Origin: Mactromeris polynyma
Taxonomy: Eukaryota; Mollusca; Bivalvia; Venerida; Mactridae
Direction: 5' to 3'
Length of the DNA stretch: 64,000 nt
Assembly: GCA_032209605.1 (NCBI GenBank)
Contig: JASFXZ010000013.1
Location: forward strand, 9,259,901 to 9,323,900
Part shown: positions 51,901 to 56,828 of the stretch, piece after piece
Layout of the letters: each line of letters starts with the position of its first letter
Numbering within the stretch: the first letter of the stretch is position 1
Translations under genes and position numbers: made by a program
The notes under the pieces: generated by a model
The model's database searches: none
What the model saw: the letters and a program-made list of their open reading frames with translations, nothing else
Told to the model about the DNA's origin: nothing

Positions 51901-54900
51901 CCTCCGCCATTTACAGTGCCTCCGCCATTTATAGTGCCTCCGCCATTTACAGTGCCTCCGCCATTTACAGTGCCTCCGCCATTTACAGTGCCTCCGCCAT
52001 TTACAGTGCCTCCGCCATTTACAGTGCCTCCGCCATTTATAGTGCCTCCGCCATTTACAGTGCCTCCGCCATTTACAGTGCCTCCGCCATTTACAGTGCC
52101 TCCGCCATTTATAGTGCCTCCGCCATTTACAGTGCCTCCGCCATTTACAGTGCCTCCGCCATTTACAGTGCCTCCGCCATTTACAGTGCCTCCGCCATTT
52201 ATAGTGCCTCCGCCATTTACAGTGCCTCCGCCATTTACAGTGCCTCCGCCATTTACAGTGCCTCCGCCATTTACAGTGCCTCCGCCATTTATAGTGCCTC
52301 CGCCATTTATAGTGCCTCCGCCATTTATAGTGCCTCCGCCATTTACAGTGCCTCCGCCATTTACAGTGCCTCCGCCATTTATAGTGCCTCCGCCATTTAC
52401 AGTGCCTCCGCCATTTACAGTGCCTCCGCCATTTATAGTGCCTCCGCCATTTACAGTGCCTCCGCCATTTATAGTGCCTCCGCCATTTATAGTGCCTCCG
52501 CCATTTACAGTGCCTCCGCCATTTACAGTGCCTCCGCCATTTACAGTGCCTCCGCCATTTACAGTGCCTCCGCCATTTACAGTGCCTCCGCCATTTACAG
52601 TGCCTCCGCCATTTATAGTGCCTCCGCCATTTACAGTGCCTCCGCCAGTTACAGTGCCTCCGCCATTTACAGTGCCTCCGCCAGTTACAGTGCCTCCGCC
52701 ATTTACAGTGCCTCCGCCATTTACAGTGCCTCCGCCATTTATAGTGCCTCCGCCATTTACAGTGCCTCCGCCAGTTACAGTGCCTCCGCCATTTACAGTG
52801 CCTCCGCCATTTACAGTGCCTCCGCCATTTATAGTGCCTCCGCCATTTACAGTGCCTCCGCCATTTACAGTGCCTCCGCCAGTTACAGTGCCTCCGCCAT
52901 TTATAGTGCCTCCGCCATTCGAACGATGAAGGGGCATAAAGTGTTCCCCTGTCCATCCATCCGTCTGTCTGTCTGTGCAAACATTGGTTTCTGATCAATA
53001 ACTGTAAGAAGGGTGGGTGGATTCAATTCATATTGGGCACACATGTATAGATTAATAAAATACAGGTCAAGTTGGATATCAGCTACAATTGACCTATTTT
53101 TGGAGGAGTTATGGCCCTTTTTGTACTTAAAAAATTGGTTTTCCGATTACCATTTCTTCAAAATTATTTGTTTTTACTGTTGTGGTTATCATACTGGTAT
53201 GTAACAGATGCAATTTGTGCTTAAACATAGTTCCCACATCTTCATTATTTACCTCCCTTGTTCTGAATTGTCGGCCATTTTGATAGGCAAATTTCCTTTA
53301 AGTTTATAGGGAATATAATGTAAACGATGATAAAACTAATCTGATAAATATGCTCATGTGGGCATTTGGCTCAGTAAGTTGGAGAAAAAGTGGTTGTCAC
53401 ATGCAAATTCTCTTGGTATTTTCTCAATTATCACATTTTTGGAAATTACCTTTATAAGGGCTTATCAGTTTTGCCTACCAAAATGGCCGACAGTAAAGGA
53501 CAAGGGAGGTAAAAATTGTAGGTGTAACATCATGTAGGAACTATGTATTGATATTTTTATCAAAACTTCTGAATACTTTTTTATGGTTTAAACTCGAGCA
53601 AGCATAGGGAATACAGACATTGACAACCTTTAATTATATTCTGTTAACTAACAATATGAGCACTGGTATGTCTGTTTTATCTACAGTAGATTGTCAGGAG
53701 TTCTCTCCCTTTACCCCTTCTAGAGTTCTCTCCCTTTATCATATATGTATAATTATATGCAGTACAAGCTCCTGTGGTTTTATCTACAGTAGATTGTCAG
53801 GAGTTCTCTCCCTTTATCCCTTCTAGAGTTCTCTCCCTTTATCATATATGTATATATGCAGTACAAGCTCATGTGCTTTTATCTACAGTAGATTGTCAGG
53901 AGTTGTCTCCCTTTATCCCTTCTAGAGTTCTCTCCCTTTATCATATATGTATATATGCAGTACAAGCTCATGAGCTTTTATCTACAGTAGATTGTCAGGA
54001 GTTGTCTCCCTTTATCCCTTCTAGAGTTCTTCCCCTTTATCATATATGTATATATGCAGTACAAGCTCCTGTGCTTTTATCTCCCTTTATCCCTTCTAGA
54101 GTTCTCTCCCTTTATTGTATATGTATATATGCTGTACAAGCTCCTGTGGTTTTATCTCCTTTCAGAGACTCATTGCACAAAAGATGTCACAGTATTTTTC
54201 TGTAGTCATGCGGTACACGACGACTGTCTAGGTCATATGGTAAGCTTTCTATTATTATATCTATCTCACTTATGTAAATATTGATATCTGAAAACTTTAG
54301 AAAACAACTTTATAAAACTTTACACATTGTTTTATACTTGTCCGCTTAAAAAAACTGCTATTGTCGTAGCTTGGTCATCGTCTTTTTCCACAAGAATGGT
54401 AATTATTGTGTTTAGTTAAGTTTCTGAGAAAGTACAGTTGAACCTGACTTACAGACCACCTCAATAATAAGACCATCTAAATAATAAGACCATCTCAAAA
54501 TTAAGGGCACTATTTTGAAGTCAACTTTCACTGTTTAGCTCTTTATTTTAACCTCAATATTAAGACCACCTTAATAAGAAGACAAGTGTTCAAGAGCCCC
54601 AAGGGTGGTCTTATTATTGAGGTTTTGCTGTACAAGTCCCAGTGATAATGTAACCCCCAGACGAGTGTCAGCATTCGTTGTAATATTCTTGTCTAATTAT
54701 CTACTCGGACAATTTCAGCGATTTAAATTCAAGTATAGAAAATTTAGAACTATTTGTGTAATGACACCTTTCTCGAAGTTTTAATGCTATAAGAGCCGCG
54801 GCCGTGGCCCAGTGGTTGGACCAGCGCTGGACTTGTAACCCAGGTTCGATTCCCGGTCGCGGCAGGTCATACCCTTCCATGAAAATTTGACAAAAATGTC

Positions 54901-55979
54901 GATTTTCCTCCGCATGTGGAGAAGTTGCCGGCTCCTTGTGGAAGAGTAAGTTAGTACTGGTTAGAATTCCGTCCAGGAAAAACTGGTTAGGTGAACCGGT
55001 CGCCGTATATAACTGAAATATCGTTGAGAAACGGCGTTAAAACCAATGAAACAAACAAACAAACATGACAATTATTTTCAATGAAATAGAATGTCATACT
55101 ACAAGATTTTTTAAGAGTTATGTACATTCTGACGTGACTTCGTCATTTTGTAGCTTATTTTTGCATCTTGTTCTAAATATTGGAATTGCTATAGAACGAA
55201 AAGTAGACATCCAATACCCCTGGTATGAAATGAGAGTTGAAAATAAATCTGTTAGAATATGTAAGAAAACCGGAAAATGGATCTTTTGGTCACTAATACA
55301 GCTCGAATTTTTAACATTGTAGACATCATTTTAACGCATCTACATCTTGCTTGTTTTTTTGCGAAGTCATTCACATGAGTTGTTATCTCACTTGCGAATT
55401 ATCGAGAATAATAGAAGGATTTTATTACCACTCTACACCATTTATTATTAGCTCACCTGAGCTTGAAGTGCTTACAGTGAGCTTTTCTGATCAGGCTTTG
55501 TCCGTCGTCTGTCCGTTAACAATTGTTTAAAAAAATGTCACCTTTGAAACCACAAGGCAGAATTTTATGAAACTGCTGGAAGCTTCATGTGGTGCCACTC
55601 TACAAAATACAAGGCGTCGCGATTGAACAACAATAACAAAATGGTCGACTTCCTGGTTTTCTTCCAAAAACATCTCCTCTGAAACCACTCAGTGGAATTT
55701 CACAAAATTTAAGCAAAAGATTACTAGGGTGACACTCTACAAAAAAACTACAAGGGGTTGGGATTCGTCAAAAAACATGGCTGCCAGGGGCAGAGCCCCT
55801 TTTCCTATATGTATATGTCACTTCATACAAATATTCCTTATGTGACCCTCTACCAAGATTGTTTAAATTATTTGTATTCGTGTGTTATAATATCTTACAT
55901 GTACTTTCAGGAGACATGTCCGATATGCTCAACGCAGAGGCGTGGACCAGGAAGTAGTAGTACGATTGGTAGAAAATGA
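24893..55979 (+). CDS. VPS41: VPS41, HOPS-complex subunit (26 coding exons)
   Basis: VPS41 is the HOPS tethering-complex subunit that acts in fusion of late endosomes, lysosomes and AP-3 vesicles on the cytosolic face of the membrane. Exons seen: 24893-24919, 26284-26361, 27231-27326, 27647-27730, 28562-28636, 29989-30243, 31057-31118, 31824-31905, 32287-32353, 33283-33380, 34358-34490, 37204-37319, 38058-38108, 38694-38837, 39737-39829, 40953-41080, 41579-41626, 43535-43673, 44138-44188, 45563-45755, 47219-47359, 48094-48230, 50013-50112, 51120-51164, 54166-54239, 55911-55979. They sum to 2586 nt, 861 codons plus stop, with every phase matching; the vertebrate protein is about 854. Domain order: acidic head (residues 10-40), beta-propeller (about 40-380), alpha-solenoid/CHCR (about 400-770), RING-H2 (804-845). 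Diagnostic blocks include RDQDDHI-WLLE, GLLNNIGTHVDPI and SLVKILQDYNLQ. All introns are GT-AG. The 5' UTR and promoter are not delimited. Confidence 0.97.
26284..26361 (+). CDS. VPS41: VPS41 exon 2 (acidic N-terminus)
   Basis: Codons 10-35, almost entirely Ser, Glu and Asp, matching the acidic, poorly conserved head of animal VPS41. TAG acceptor, GTAAGT donor, phase 0 at both ends. Confidence 0.9.
26690..27070. repeat. Dispersed repeat in VPS41 intron 2
   Basis: TTTGCACATGTCGGTC, TTTCCGATCAATAACTCAAG and ATCAAACTTGGTCCACACAT recur at 30540-30720; a later segment (CACTATCCACTAGAGCACTG) recurs at 60106-60140. Confidence 0.75.
27231..27326 (+). CDS. VPS41: VPS41 exon 3
   Basis: Codons 36-67. 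EPKL-Y-R followed by KDCASCMAVHSK aligns with the family block just before the first propeller blade. Phase 0 at both ends. Confidence 0.95.
27515..27584. other. Intronic hairpin in VPS41 intron 3
   Basis: AATTTCTACTTTCAC (27515-27529) pairs perfectly with GTGAAAGTAGAAATT (27570-27584), and GATACTGTA-type inner arms pair around ATATATA. It lies 62 bp before exon 4. Confidence 0.6.
27647..27730 (+). CDS. VPS41: VPS41 exon 4 (propeller)
   Basis: Codons 68-95. FLALGTHWGAVRIMD is the first WD-like strand of the propeller. TTTTAG acceptor, GTAAGT donor. Confidence 0.95.
27765..28066. mobile_element. Family G inverted-repeat element
   Basis: GGGAGATCATGAGTTCTCCC and repeats of GTTCTCTCCCTTTATCCCTT on the left face AGGGATAAAGGGAGAGAACT on the right. 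Confidence 0.75.
28318..28485. mobile_element. CAGGGG-family fragment
   Basis: GGAATTTCCAAAAAAAGCCA, GACCCTCAGGATTCTAGCTG and ATTCTGCACCCAGCGG, with eroded ends. Confidence 0.6.
28562..28636 (+). CDS. VPS41: VPS41 exon 5 (propeller)
   Basis: Codons 96-120. VNHISVDQTGDFIATCSDDGK is a classic propeller blade motif. Donor is the weaker GTTTGT. Confidence 0.95.
28670..29065. mobile_element. Putative TIR element, CCTACCCTATTTTT-type ends
   Basis: Left AAAAATAGGGTAGGTTGG after TTTATTTCAGGTTCC, right AAAATAGGGTAGGTCGGGAA then ACCTGAAACAAATATACTTT. The outer parts are inverse; the TAGGGTAGG blocks are direct. Confidence 0.5.
29164..29336. mobile_element. MITE family C
   Basis: ACAGTTGAACCTTATTCT at the left, GAAGATACATTAGCACCTGA inside, right end GTTGAATAAGCGAGTTC. 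Confidence 0.75.
29534..29963. mobile_element. Putative hAT-type element, CTAGTGATGG termini (family H)
   Basis: ACTAGTGATGGCACGATTA at the left and GATTATCCATCACTAGT at the right. Fragments of the same family occur at 32540, 33495 and 39339-39418. Confidence 0.7.
29989..30243 (+). CDS. VPS41: VPS41 exon 6 (propeller, largest exon)
   Basis: Codons 121-205. Contains GLYS, KQFVIGTNDDKLVL, and the IR-WCGHLLAWAD block typical of VPS41. TTTCAG acceptor and GTAAGT donor. Confidence 0.96.
30297..30478. mobile_element. MITE family A, left end lost
   Basis: CCACCTCAATAATAAGACCA through GAGGTTTTACTGTA; lies in VPS41 intron 6. Confidence 0.82.
30520..30730. repeat. Dispersed repeat shared with intron 2 and DDX23 intron
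   Basis: GATCAATAACTCAAGAACCC and ACCTATCATCCTCAAACTTG; an inverse relative is at 60880-60970. Confidence 0.75.
31057..31118 (+). CDS. VPS41: VPS41 exon 7
   Basis: Codons 206-225 plus two bases. GVRVYDFTSKSRITSISKD continues the propeller. GTAAGT donor in phase 2. Confidence 0.95.
31172..31530. repeat. TATTGCAATA-rich tandem array (VPS41 intron 7)
   Basis: Units of about 60 bp pairing into longer periods, built from ACCACGATATATTGCAATAC and ATTATCAACATATTGCAATA. A stray fragment recurs at 47393-47416 in intron 21. Confidence 0.88.
31665..31790. mobile_element. CAGGGG-family fragment
   Basis: AAGCCACATTTTGACCATCA, GATTTTGGCTGAAAGGTCAA and a terminal GGAACCCCTG. Confidence 0.6.
31824..31905 (+). 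CDS. VPS41: VPS41 exon 8
   Basis: Completes codon 226 and runs to 253. RPDLYHCNLHWKD then LLVGWADTVK is the conserved RPDMY-C-L-WKD / IGW block of the family. The frame stays open past the GTATGT donor (see the read-through ORF entry). Confidence 0.96.
31906..32160 (+). other. Open read-through of exon 8 into intron 8, possible alternative 3' end
   Basis: If the exon 8 donor is not used, the frame stays open for 84 further codons to a TAA at 32158-32160, and an AATAAA lies six bases later (32166-32171). The translated tail is not recognisable as any VPS41 segment. Retention or an alternative terminal exon would give a propeller-only protein of about 337 residues. Normal splicing to exon 9 is clearly favoured by homology, so this is only a candidate isoform; an open run of this length can also occur by chance in A+T-rich DNA. 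Confidence 0.3.
32287..32353 (+). CDS. VPS41: VPS41 exon 9
   Basis: Codons 254-275 plus one base. VKDR then RDLPPRYCEI matches the family block before the QF-T/FYISG strand. GTAAGT donor in phase 1. Confidence 0.95.
32680..32760 (-). mobile_element. tRNA-like sequence (SINE head)
   Basis: On the - strand: GTGGTGAAGTGGTTAGCAC (A box) and GGTTCGAATCC (B box). The acceptor stem does not pair well, so a SINE head or tRNA pseudogene is more likely than a tRNA gene. Confidence 0.5.
33283..33380 (+). CDS. VPS41: VPS41 exon 10
   Basis: Codons 276-308. AQFTTPEYFICGIA then DLVLLTY is a propeller blade. Strong TTTTGTTTTACAG acceptor. Confidence 0.95.
33698..33930 (-). pseudogene. LINE reverse-transcriptase C-terminal remnant
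   Basis: In one - strand frame: IFWPDRICNQELWRKTKQAP, then a REKW-type block IRERKWIWIGHIL, RQALD, TSQGQRR and TLEADLRSIR. This is the familiar C-terminal region of non-LTR retrotransposon ORF2 proteins, interrupted by two stops. Lies antisense in VPS41 intron 10. Confidence 0.75.
34358..34490 (+). CDS. VPS41: VPS41 exon 11
   Basis: Codons 309-352 plus one base. RP/NLRIVEPH then EISNDVLSMNGYQ and DYHL fit the family segment leading out of the propeller. GTGAGG donor. Confidence 0.95.
34519..34668. mobile_element. MITE family B, internally deleted
   Basis: Starts ACAGTCAAACCTGTG and ends CAGGTTTGACTGT, but the right arm joins at CCTGTAAACAGG, about 40 bp shorter than other copies. Confidence 0.87.
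35440..35990. repeat. 40-bp minisatellite (VPS41 intron 11)
   Basis: About twelve units of CATTTATCAAACCAGTCTAA plus TATTTATTGAATCAATCCTA, degenerating toward the right end. Confidence 0.92.
36160..36315. mobile_element. Family G inverted-repeat element
   Basis: CAGGAGATTGTCACGAGTTC at the left and GAACTCATGACAATCTCCTG at the right, with TTCTTTCCCTT modules. Confidence 0.85.
36834..36897. mobile_element. Palindromic MITE family E, second copy
   Basis: GAGGGTTCAGCGCAAGACTA against TAGTCTTGCACTGAACCCTC; hairpin of 64 bp with a TATTTATA loop. Confidence 0.85.
36913..37092. mobile_element. MITE family C, well preserved
   Basis: ACAGTCGGACCTCGTTCAAT to CGACTTAATATGGTCCGACT; retains the complete GAAGATACATCGGGACCTGA core. 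Confidence 0.9.
37204..37319 (+). CDS. VPS41: VPS41 exon 12
   Basis: Completes codon 353 and runs to 391. FYIVSPKDVIVARPRDQDD is one of the best-conserved VPS41 stretches and ends the propeller. GTACGT donor. Confidence 0.97.
37365..37562. mobile_element. Family G inverted-repeat element
   Basis: CACAGGCGATTGTCATGAAT and CTCCCTTTATC modules facing AAAGGGAGAGAACTCATGAC. VPS41 intron 12. Confidence 0.82.
38058..38108 (+). CDS. VPS41: VPS41 exon 13
   Basis: Codons 392-408, a short helical segment (QAMEAAVQHGKELKKHS) opening the alpha-solenoid. GTAAGT donor. Confidence 0.92.
38268..38452. mobile_element. MITE family C
   Basis: TAGTCGGACCTCATTCATTC at the left, CAAATGAACGAGGTCCGACG at the right. 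Confidence 0.82.
38552..38655. mobile_element. Family G element, short copy
   Basis: CAGGAGATTGTCACCAGTTC to AACTCTTGACACTCTCC around TATAGAAGAGATAAAGGG. Confidence 0.8.
38694..38837 (+). CDS. VPS41: VPS41 exon 14 (solenoid)
   Basis: Codons 409-456. Helical repeat with FEDAAKLCRRIFGKDK-WE-E-YKFA-IGQLK, matching the family. GTATGG donor. Confidence 0.95.
38908..39238. mobile_element. TIR element family I (TTACCTCCCTTGTTC)
   Basis: AGTTCCTACATTTACAATAC and TTACCTCCCTTGTTC at the left are inverse to GAACAAGGGAGGTAAATATT and GTTGGAACT at the right. A second copy is at 53228-53544 and a one-ended relic at 7683-7725. Confidence 0.82.
39600..39712. mobile_element. MITE family A, right half
   Basis: CTCTTTATTCAACCTCAATG to GTGGTCATATATTATTGAAG. 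Terminal ACTGT lost. Confidence 0.7.
39737..39829 (+). CDS. VPS41: VPS41 exon 15 (solenoid)
   Basis: Codons 457-487. LAPFLPKEQPTLNPAIYEMV matches the I-PYLP-GDP-L-P-IYEMIL block. GTATAT donor. Confidence 0.95.
39868..40135 (+). mobile_element. Full-length tRNA-headed SINE with 12-bp target duplication
   Basis: Head GCGGCCGTGGTCCAGTGGTT to GGTTCGATTCCCGGTCGCGG has A and B boxes and a TGT anticodon-like loop (CTTGTAA), suggesting a tRNA-Thr origin. The body ends GGCGTTAAACCCGATGAAAC. TGTAACATGAGA flanks it at 39856-39867 and 40136-40147. Intact duplications imply a fairly recent insertion in VPS41 intron 15. Confidence 0.93.
40278..40562. repeat. Family G-derived 42-bp tandem array
   Basis: Six units of GAGTTCTCTCCCTTTATTCC plus TTCAAGAGTTATCTCCCTTA, derived from one arm of the family G element. 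42 is divisible by three, so an ORF is open. Confidence 0.9.
40953..41080 (+). CDS. VPS41: VPS41 exon 16 (solenoid)
   Basis: Codons 488-529 plus two bases. LIKEWP then a helix ending LLHALAEL. The exon 16/17 join restores LAELYGYERA. Confidence 0.95.
41184..41233. mobile_element. Family G fragment
   Basis: CAGGAGATTGTCACAAGTTC and CTCCCTTTATCCCTTCTTC only; right arm missing. Confidence 0.7.
41356..41468. mobile_element. Palindromic MITE, TGGTGTAAGATCGA termini
   Basis: TGGTGTAAGATCGAGTTATT faces AATAACTTTCGATCTTACAC. Confidence 0.85.
41475..41578 (+). repeat. 21-bp array ending in the exon 17 splice acceptor
   Basis: Five units of CGATTATCCTCTATACATTT; the last reads ATCCTCTATACATTGCAG and is the acceptor. 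Only the final unit has the TGCAG. Confidence 0.92.
41579..41626 (+). CDS. VPS41: VPS41 exon 17 (solenoid, 48 nt micro-exon)
   Basis: YGYERAFDKSLGIYLK, equivalent to the family YDKNYGNALEIYL block. Its acceptor is the last unit of a 21-bp tandem array (see 41475-41578). Confidence 0.93.
41797..41875 (+). mobile_element. tRNA-like sequence (Asp-like, degenerate)
   Basis: GCTAGCTCAGTTGGTAGAG (A box), an ACCGTCATC anticodon-arm-like stretch and GGGTTCGATTCCCC (B box). The stems are imperfect. Confidence 0.55.
41899..42165 (+). mobile_element. SINE with Asp-like tRNA head
   Basis: AAGCTCAGTTTGTAGAGTGC, CTTGACTGTCATCCGACAG and GGGGTTCGAATCCCGG form the head. The tail (GTTAGATCAACTGGCCGTCG then ACAGCGTAAAACTCGATGAA) is the diverged relative of the other SINE tail. 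Confidence 0.75.
42471..43080. mobile_element. Putative hAT-type element, CAGGGGTGTCA termini
   Basis: CAGGGGTGTCATTAAGAGTC at the left, TTAGTGACACCCCTG at the right. Contains a run of about 15 G at 42708-42722. Confidence 0.65.
43069..43450. repeat. Tandem repeat of hAT end plus poly-A
   Basis: Four units of about 90-95 bp: ACATACACACATACTTATTT, GGAAAATAAAAACATA, CCCCTTC, 18-27 A, then TTAGTGACACCCC. Confidence 0.9.
43535..43673 (+). CDS. VPS41: VPS41 exon 18 (CHCR); 3' end tandemly duplicated
   Basis: Codons 546-592. LKDNDVFVLIHKHSLF is highly conserved, followed by AVTMLIDNVEHVP, matching the family DMLLDNED. The last 33 bases plus 33 bases of intron recur three more times downstream at exactly 66-bp spacing, each with its own GTAAGT. 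The boundary given is the first donor, which gives the family length. Confidence 0.95.
43641..43904 (+). repeat. 66-bp fourfold tandem duplication across the exon 18 donor
   Basis: Units start at 43641, 43707, 43773 and 43839. Each contains ATGTTGATCGACAATGTTGA, the CCT|GTAAGT exon end and AGTATTGTCC. Donor GT dinucleotides are at 43674, 43740, 43806 and 43872. Unit differences are a few substitutions only. Confidence 0.97.
44138..44188 (+). CDS. VPS41: VPS41 exon 19
   Basis: Codons 593-609 (VEKVVRQLEKHQRFLYV), matching the family KKVVEELEDRPELQHVYL. TTTTAG acceptor, GTAAGT donor. Confidence 0.94.
44273..44454. mobile_element. MITE family B, inverted orientation
   Basis: ACAGTCAAACCTGTCTGTAA to AACACAGGTTTGACTGT; near-identical reverse complement of the 5760 and 8621 copies. 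Confidence 0.92.
44495..45215. repeat. Tandem dispersed repeat (VPS41 intron 19)
   Basis: Units of about 170-180 bp with GAGTTATGGCCCTTTTTGAC, AAAAATTGG and CAACTGTATTTATTCAACTG. Related single copies at 4870 and 52930. Confidence 0.8.
45216..45430 (+). mobile_element. SINE with partial head
   Basis: Starts inside the tRNA-like part (TTCGATTCCCGGTCGCGGCA) and continues to GTTAAACCCGATGAAACAAA; inserted in the tandem repeat. Confidence 0.88.
45563..45755 (+). CDS. VPS41: VPS41 exon 20 (CHCR)
   Basis: Codons 610-673 plus one base. YADQMVSLYSEFNRAKLLPF then TLDKALNEVK and FLLG, the conserved clathrin-heavy-chain-repeat segment. GTGAGC donor. Confidence 0.96.
45780..45932. mobile_element. MITE family A, left end lost
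   Basis: TTTAAAACTGGTCTTCTTAT to GGTCGTTAGGTGAGGTTTTA, immediately inside the intron after exon 20. Confidence 0.72.
45945..47075 (+). repeat. Dispersed repeat family J containing a satellite
   Basis: 45945-46275 is homologous to the inverse of 59330-59690 (shared CCTGTGATCTTTTCCATCCA, ATTCCTTGTGGGTCTGCC, CCATTCCTTGTGCCTCTGTT). The element is split by the 22-23-bp array at 46276-47070 and resumes at TGTGGCGTTCC. Confidence 0.9.
46276..47070 (+). repeat. 22/23-bp satellite TGGGGGAGGCACTATCTTATG
   Basis: About 35 units, alternating four- and five-G variants and CTATC/CTGTC variants. Open frames of nearly 300 codons result from the array and are not genes. Confidence 0.95.
47219..47359 (+). 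CDS. VPS41: VPS41 exon 21 (CHCR)
   Basis: Completes codon 674 to 720 plus one base. G-T-NALHLIIDELRDVDQAI and EELWEDLI-HSLDKP match the family exactly in spacing. GTATGT donor. Confidence 0.96.
47440..48003. repeat. 20-bp satellite AAATTACTGACTAGTTTGGT (intron 21)
   Basis: About 28 units, almost perfect in length. Variants ACTGACTAG, ACTGAATAG and ACTAACTAG are interspersed with a partial alternation. Confidence 0.96.
48094..48230 (+). CDS. VPS41: VPS41 exon 22
   Basis: Codons 721-766. GLLNNIGTHVDPI-LI-RI and RDSLVKILQDYNLQ are nearly invariant in VPS41. GTAAGT donor. Confidence 0.97.
48262..48385. mobile_element. MITE family C fragment
   Basis: TTCAACAACATTCTGTCCGA, GTATCTTCTTATGCATGAAG; lies 30 bp inside intron 22. 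Confidence 0.55.
48420..49200. repeat. Tandem dispersed repeat, about 140-bp period (intron 22)
   Basis: Five to six units with CGAATAACTTGAGTTTCGTT, GATCATATTGACATCAAA, GTGTATAGTAAGAACATGTG and AAAGGTCAAGGTCACCATT. Confidence 0.88.
49625..49985. repeat. Family G element, nested/tandem copies
   Basis: Three alternations of GTTCTCTCCCCTTTCTATAT and ATAGAAAGGGGAGAGAACTC, with GTGATTAAGT(T/C)GCTCAAAG between. Confidence 0.82.
50013..50112 (+). CDS. VPS41: VPS41 exon 23
   Basis: Codons 767-799 plus one base. LRKGCKTILVADS then a helix ending before the zinc finger. TTTTAG acceptor, GTATGT donor. Confidence 0.95.
50113..51119. other. VPS41 intron 23, no recognised repeat
   Basis: The least repetitive long intron of the gene; A+T-rich with no exon-like open frame or repeat that I can name. 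Confidence 0.5.
51120..51164 (+). CDS. VPS41: VPS41 exon 24 (RING-H2, first Cys pair)
   Basis: SGYICQICHQRILVA carries the first zinc pair, Cys804-x2-Cys807. Only 45 nt, flanked by introns of 1.0 and 3.0 kb. Confidence 0.93.
51310..52920 (+). repeat. 18-bp satellite TATAGTGCCTCCGCCATT (intron 24)
   Basis: About 89 units, length-perfect. Variation is almost confined to two positions: T/C in TT(A)(T/C)AGTG and CATT/CAGT. The leftmost units are mostly CAGT, the bulk CATT. It is markedly more G+C-rich than its surroundings and open for more than 500 codons in at least four frames. Confidence 0.98.
52925..53165. repeat. Dispersed repeat, single copy
   Basis: GGGGCATAAAGTG, TCAATTCATATTGGGCACAC and GAGTTATGGCCCTTTTTGTA; relative of the 44.5-kb tandem. 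Confidence 0.75.
53228..53544. mobile_element. TIR element family I, second copy
   Basis: TAGTTCCCACATCTTCATTA and TTACCTCCCTTGTTC at the left; GACAAGGGAGGTAAAAATTG and GTAGGAACTA at the right. Confidence 0.82.
53685..54160. repeat. Family G-derived array (intron 24)
   Basis: Five units of about 90-100 bp: AGATTGTCAGGAGTTCTCTC, CCCTTTATCCCTTCTAGAGT, ATCATATATGTATA and GCAGTACAAGCTC. It ends six bases before the exon 25 acceptor. Confidence 0.88.
54166..54239 (+). CDS. VPS41: VPS41 exon 25 (RING-H2 core)
   Basis: Carries FFCSHAVHDDC, giving Cys827, His829, His832 and Cys835, equivalent to the family FHCRHMFHKEC. Acceptor CTCCTTTCAG, donor GTAAGC. Confidence 0.95.
54434..54637. mobile_element. 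MITE family A
   Basis: ACAGTTGAACCTGACTTACA at the left, TTATTGAGGTTTTGCTGTA at the right; the left end has a family B/C-like ACCTG. Confidence 0.85.
54795..55060 (+). mobile_element. Full-length SINE, head with indels
   Basis: GCCGCGGCCGTGGCCCAGTG, an inserted GGACCA, CTGGACTTGTAACCCAGG, body and tail ending AAACAAACAAACAAAC. No clear target duplication. Confidence 0.9.
55445..55790. repeat. Dispersed repeat in intron 25
   Basis: TAGCTCACCTGAGCTTGAAG then two similar blocks containing GAAACCAC and ACTCTACAAAA. Confidence 0.55.
55911..55979 (+). CDS. VPS41: VPS41 exon 26 (last zinc pair and stop)
   Basis: ETCPICSTQRRGPGSSSTIG then RK and TGA at 55977-55979. Cys842-x2-Cys845 closes the RING-H2; the RGPGS tail is a family signature. 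Confidence 0.97.
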   Translation, partial: ETCPICSTQRRGPGSSSTIGRK

Positions 55980-56361
55980 GGACACGTTACCGACGTTACA
56001 TGGAGACAGAGTGTACATTATACACACATTGAATGAACAGATGTTTTATTAACTGCAAACACATGTATATATTATCTGGACCATTCCATTTAGAAATAGG
56101 TGTATTGAAATGTTCGTGTTTTTCTGTGTGCTTGACGGAGAAAAAAATGCGATTGTGTTTTGATAGAAAAGTAAACCAAACAGGTACTATAGTTTACGCA
56201 CAAATGCATTTACTTAACATAATTGACATGGATCAGTCATGAAAGTTCAATGCACATGTGTGTGGTCAATCTAACAGCACTATACAAATATTAGACTTTA
56301 CTCAAACCTTGTGCAATGTTTTATGTACAGTACGCTTGTAATTATGTCCTATTTATTACAG

Positions 56362-56414
56362 TCGGACCTCGTTTATTCGACAACCTATCCGAACACTCTG
56401 TATCTTTAGTCGAG
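56362..56414. mobile_element. MITE family C, left end only
   Basis: ACAGTCGGACCTCGTTTATT, GACAACCTATCCGAACACTC in the VPS41 3' flank. Confidence 0.7.
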
Positions 56415-56822
56415 GGGGTATAGCTCTTAGACTGAATTAGATATCCAAGTGTTTTCACTCGATCTATTTTGTATCATAGTCAAAACATAAAATTTGTGTG
56501 TACAAACAGACGTTTCTCTTTACCATGTGACGTCACCGACGAATGCAAATAGCAGGCATGACATACATGGTGATTGTGAAATTATAAACCCCCAGAAGTT
56601 TAACCAATCAACTAAATGTAGCATGCTCTGTGTTTGTGAACCCTGTGACGTTGAACCAATCCTGGTCAAGTATTGCTCTGTCCTTTGATAATTAAATCCC
56701 TCCCCTTACCTTAATTTTGAATTAAGCTCCTCCCTCCAGATGTAGCACTACAAACGTCAAAGAAAACTACCAAAACTATGATACAATTGTTGATATTGCA
56801 TGCTTCTGTTATTGATGAATCA

Positions 56823-56828
56823 AATAAA
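56823..56828 (+). promoter_or_regulatory. Possible VPS41 polyadenylation signal
   Basis: AATAAA about 0.84 kb past the VPS41 stop. Plausible 3' UTR end, but the intervening sequence contains a partial MITE and the choice of signal is a guess. Confidence 0.25.

Noticed and set aside
51267..52998. Open frames of more than 500 codons on both strands
   Set aside because: They come from the length-perfect 18-bp satellite; no start context, splice logic or protein family, and several frames are equally open.
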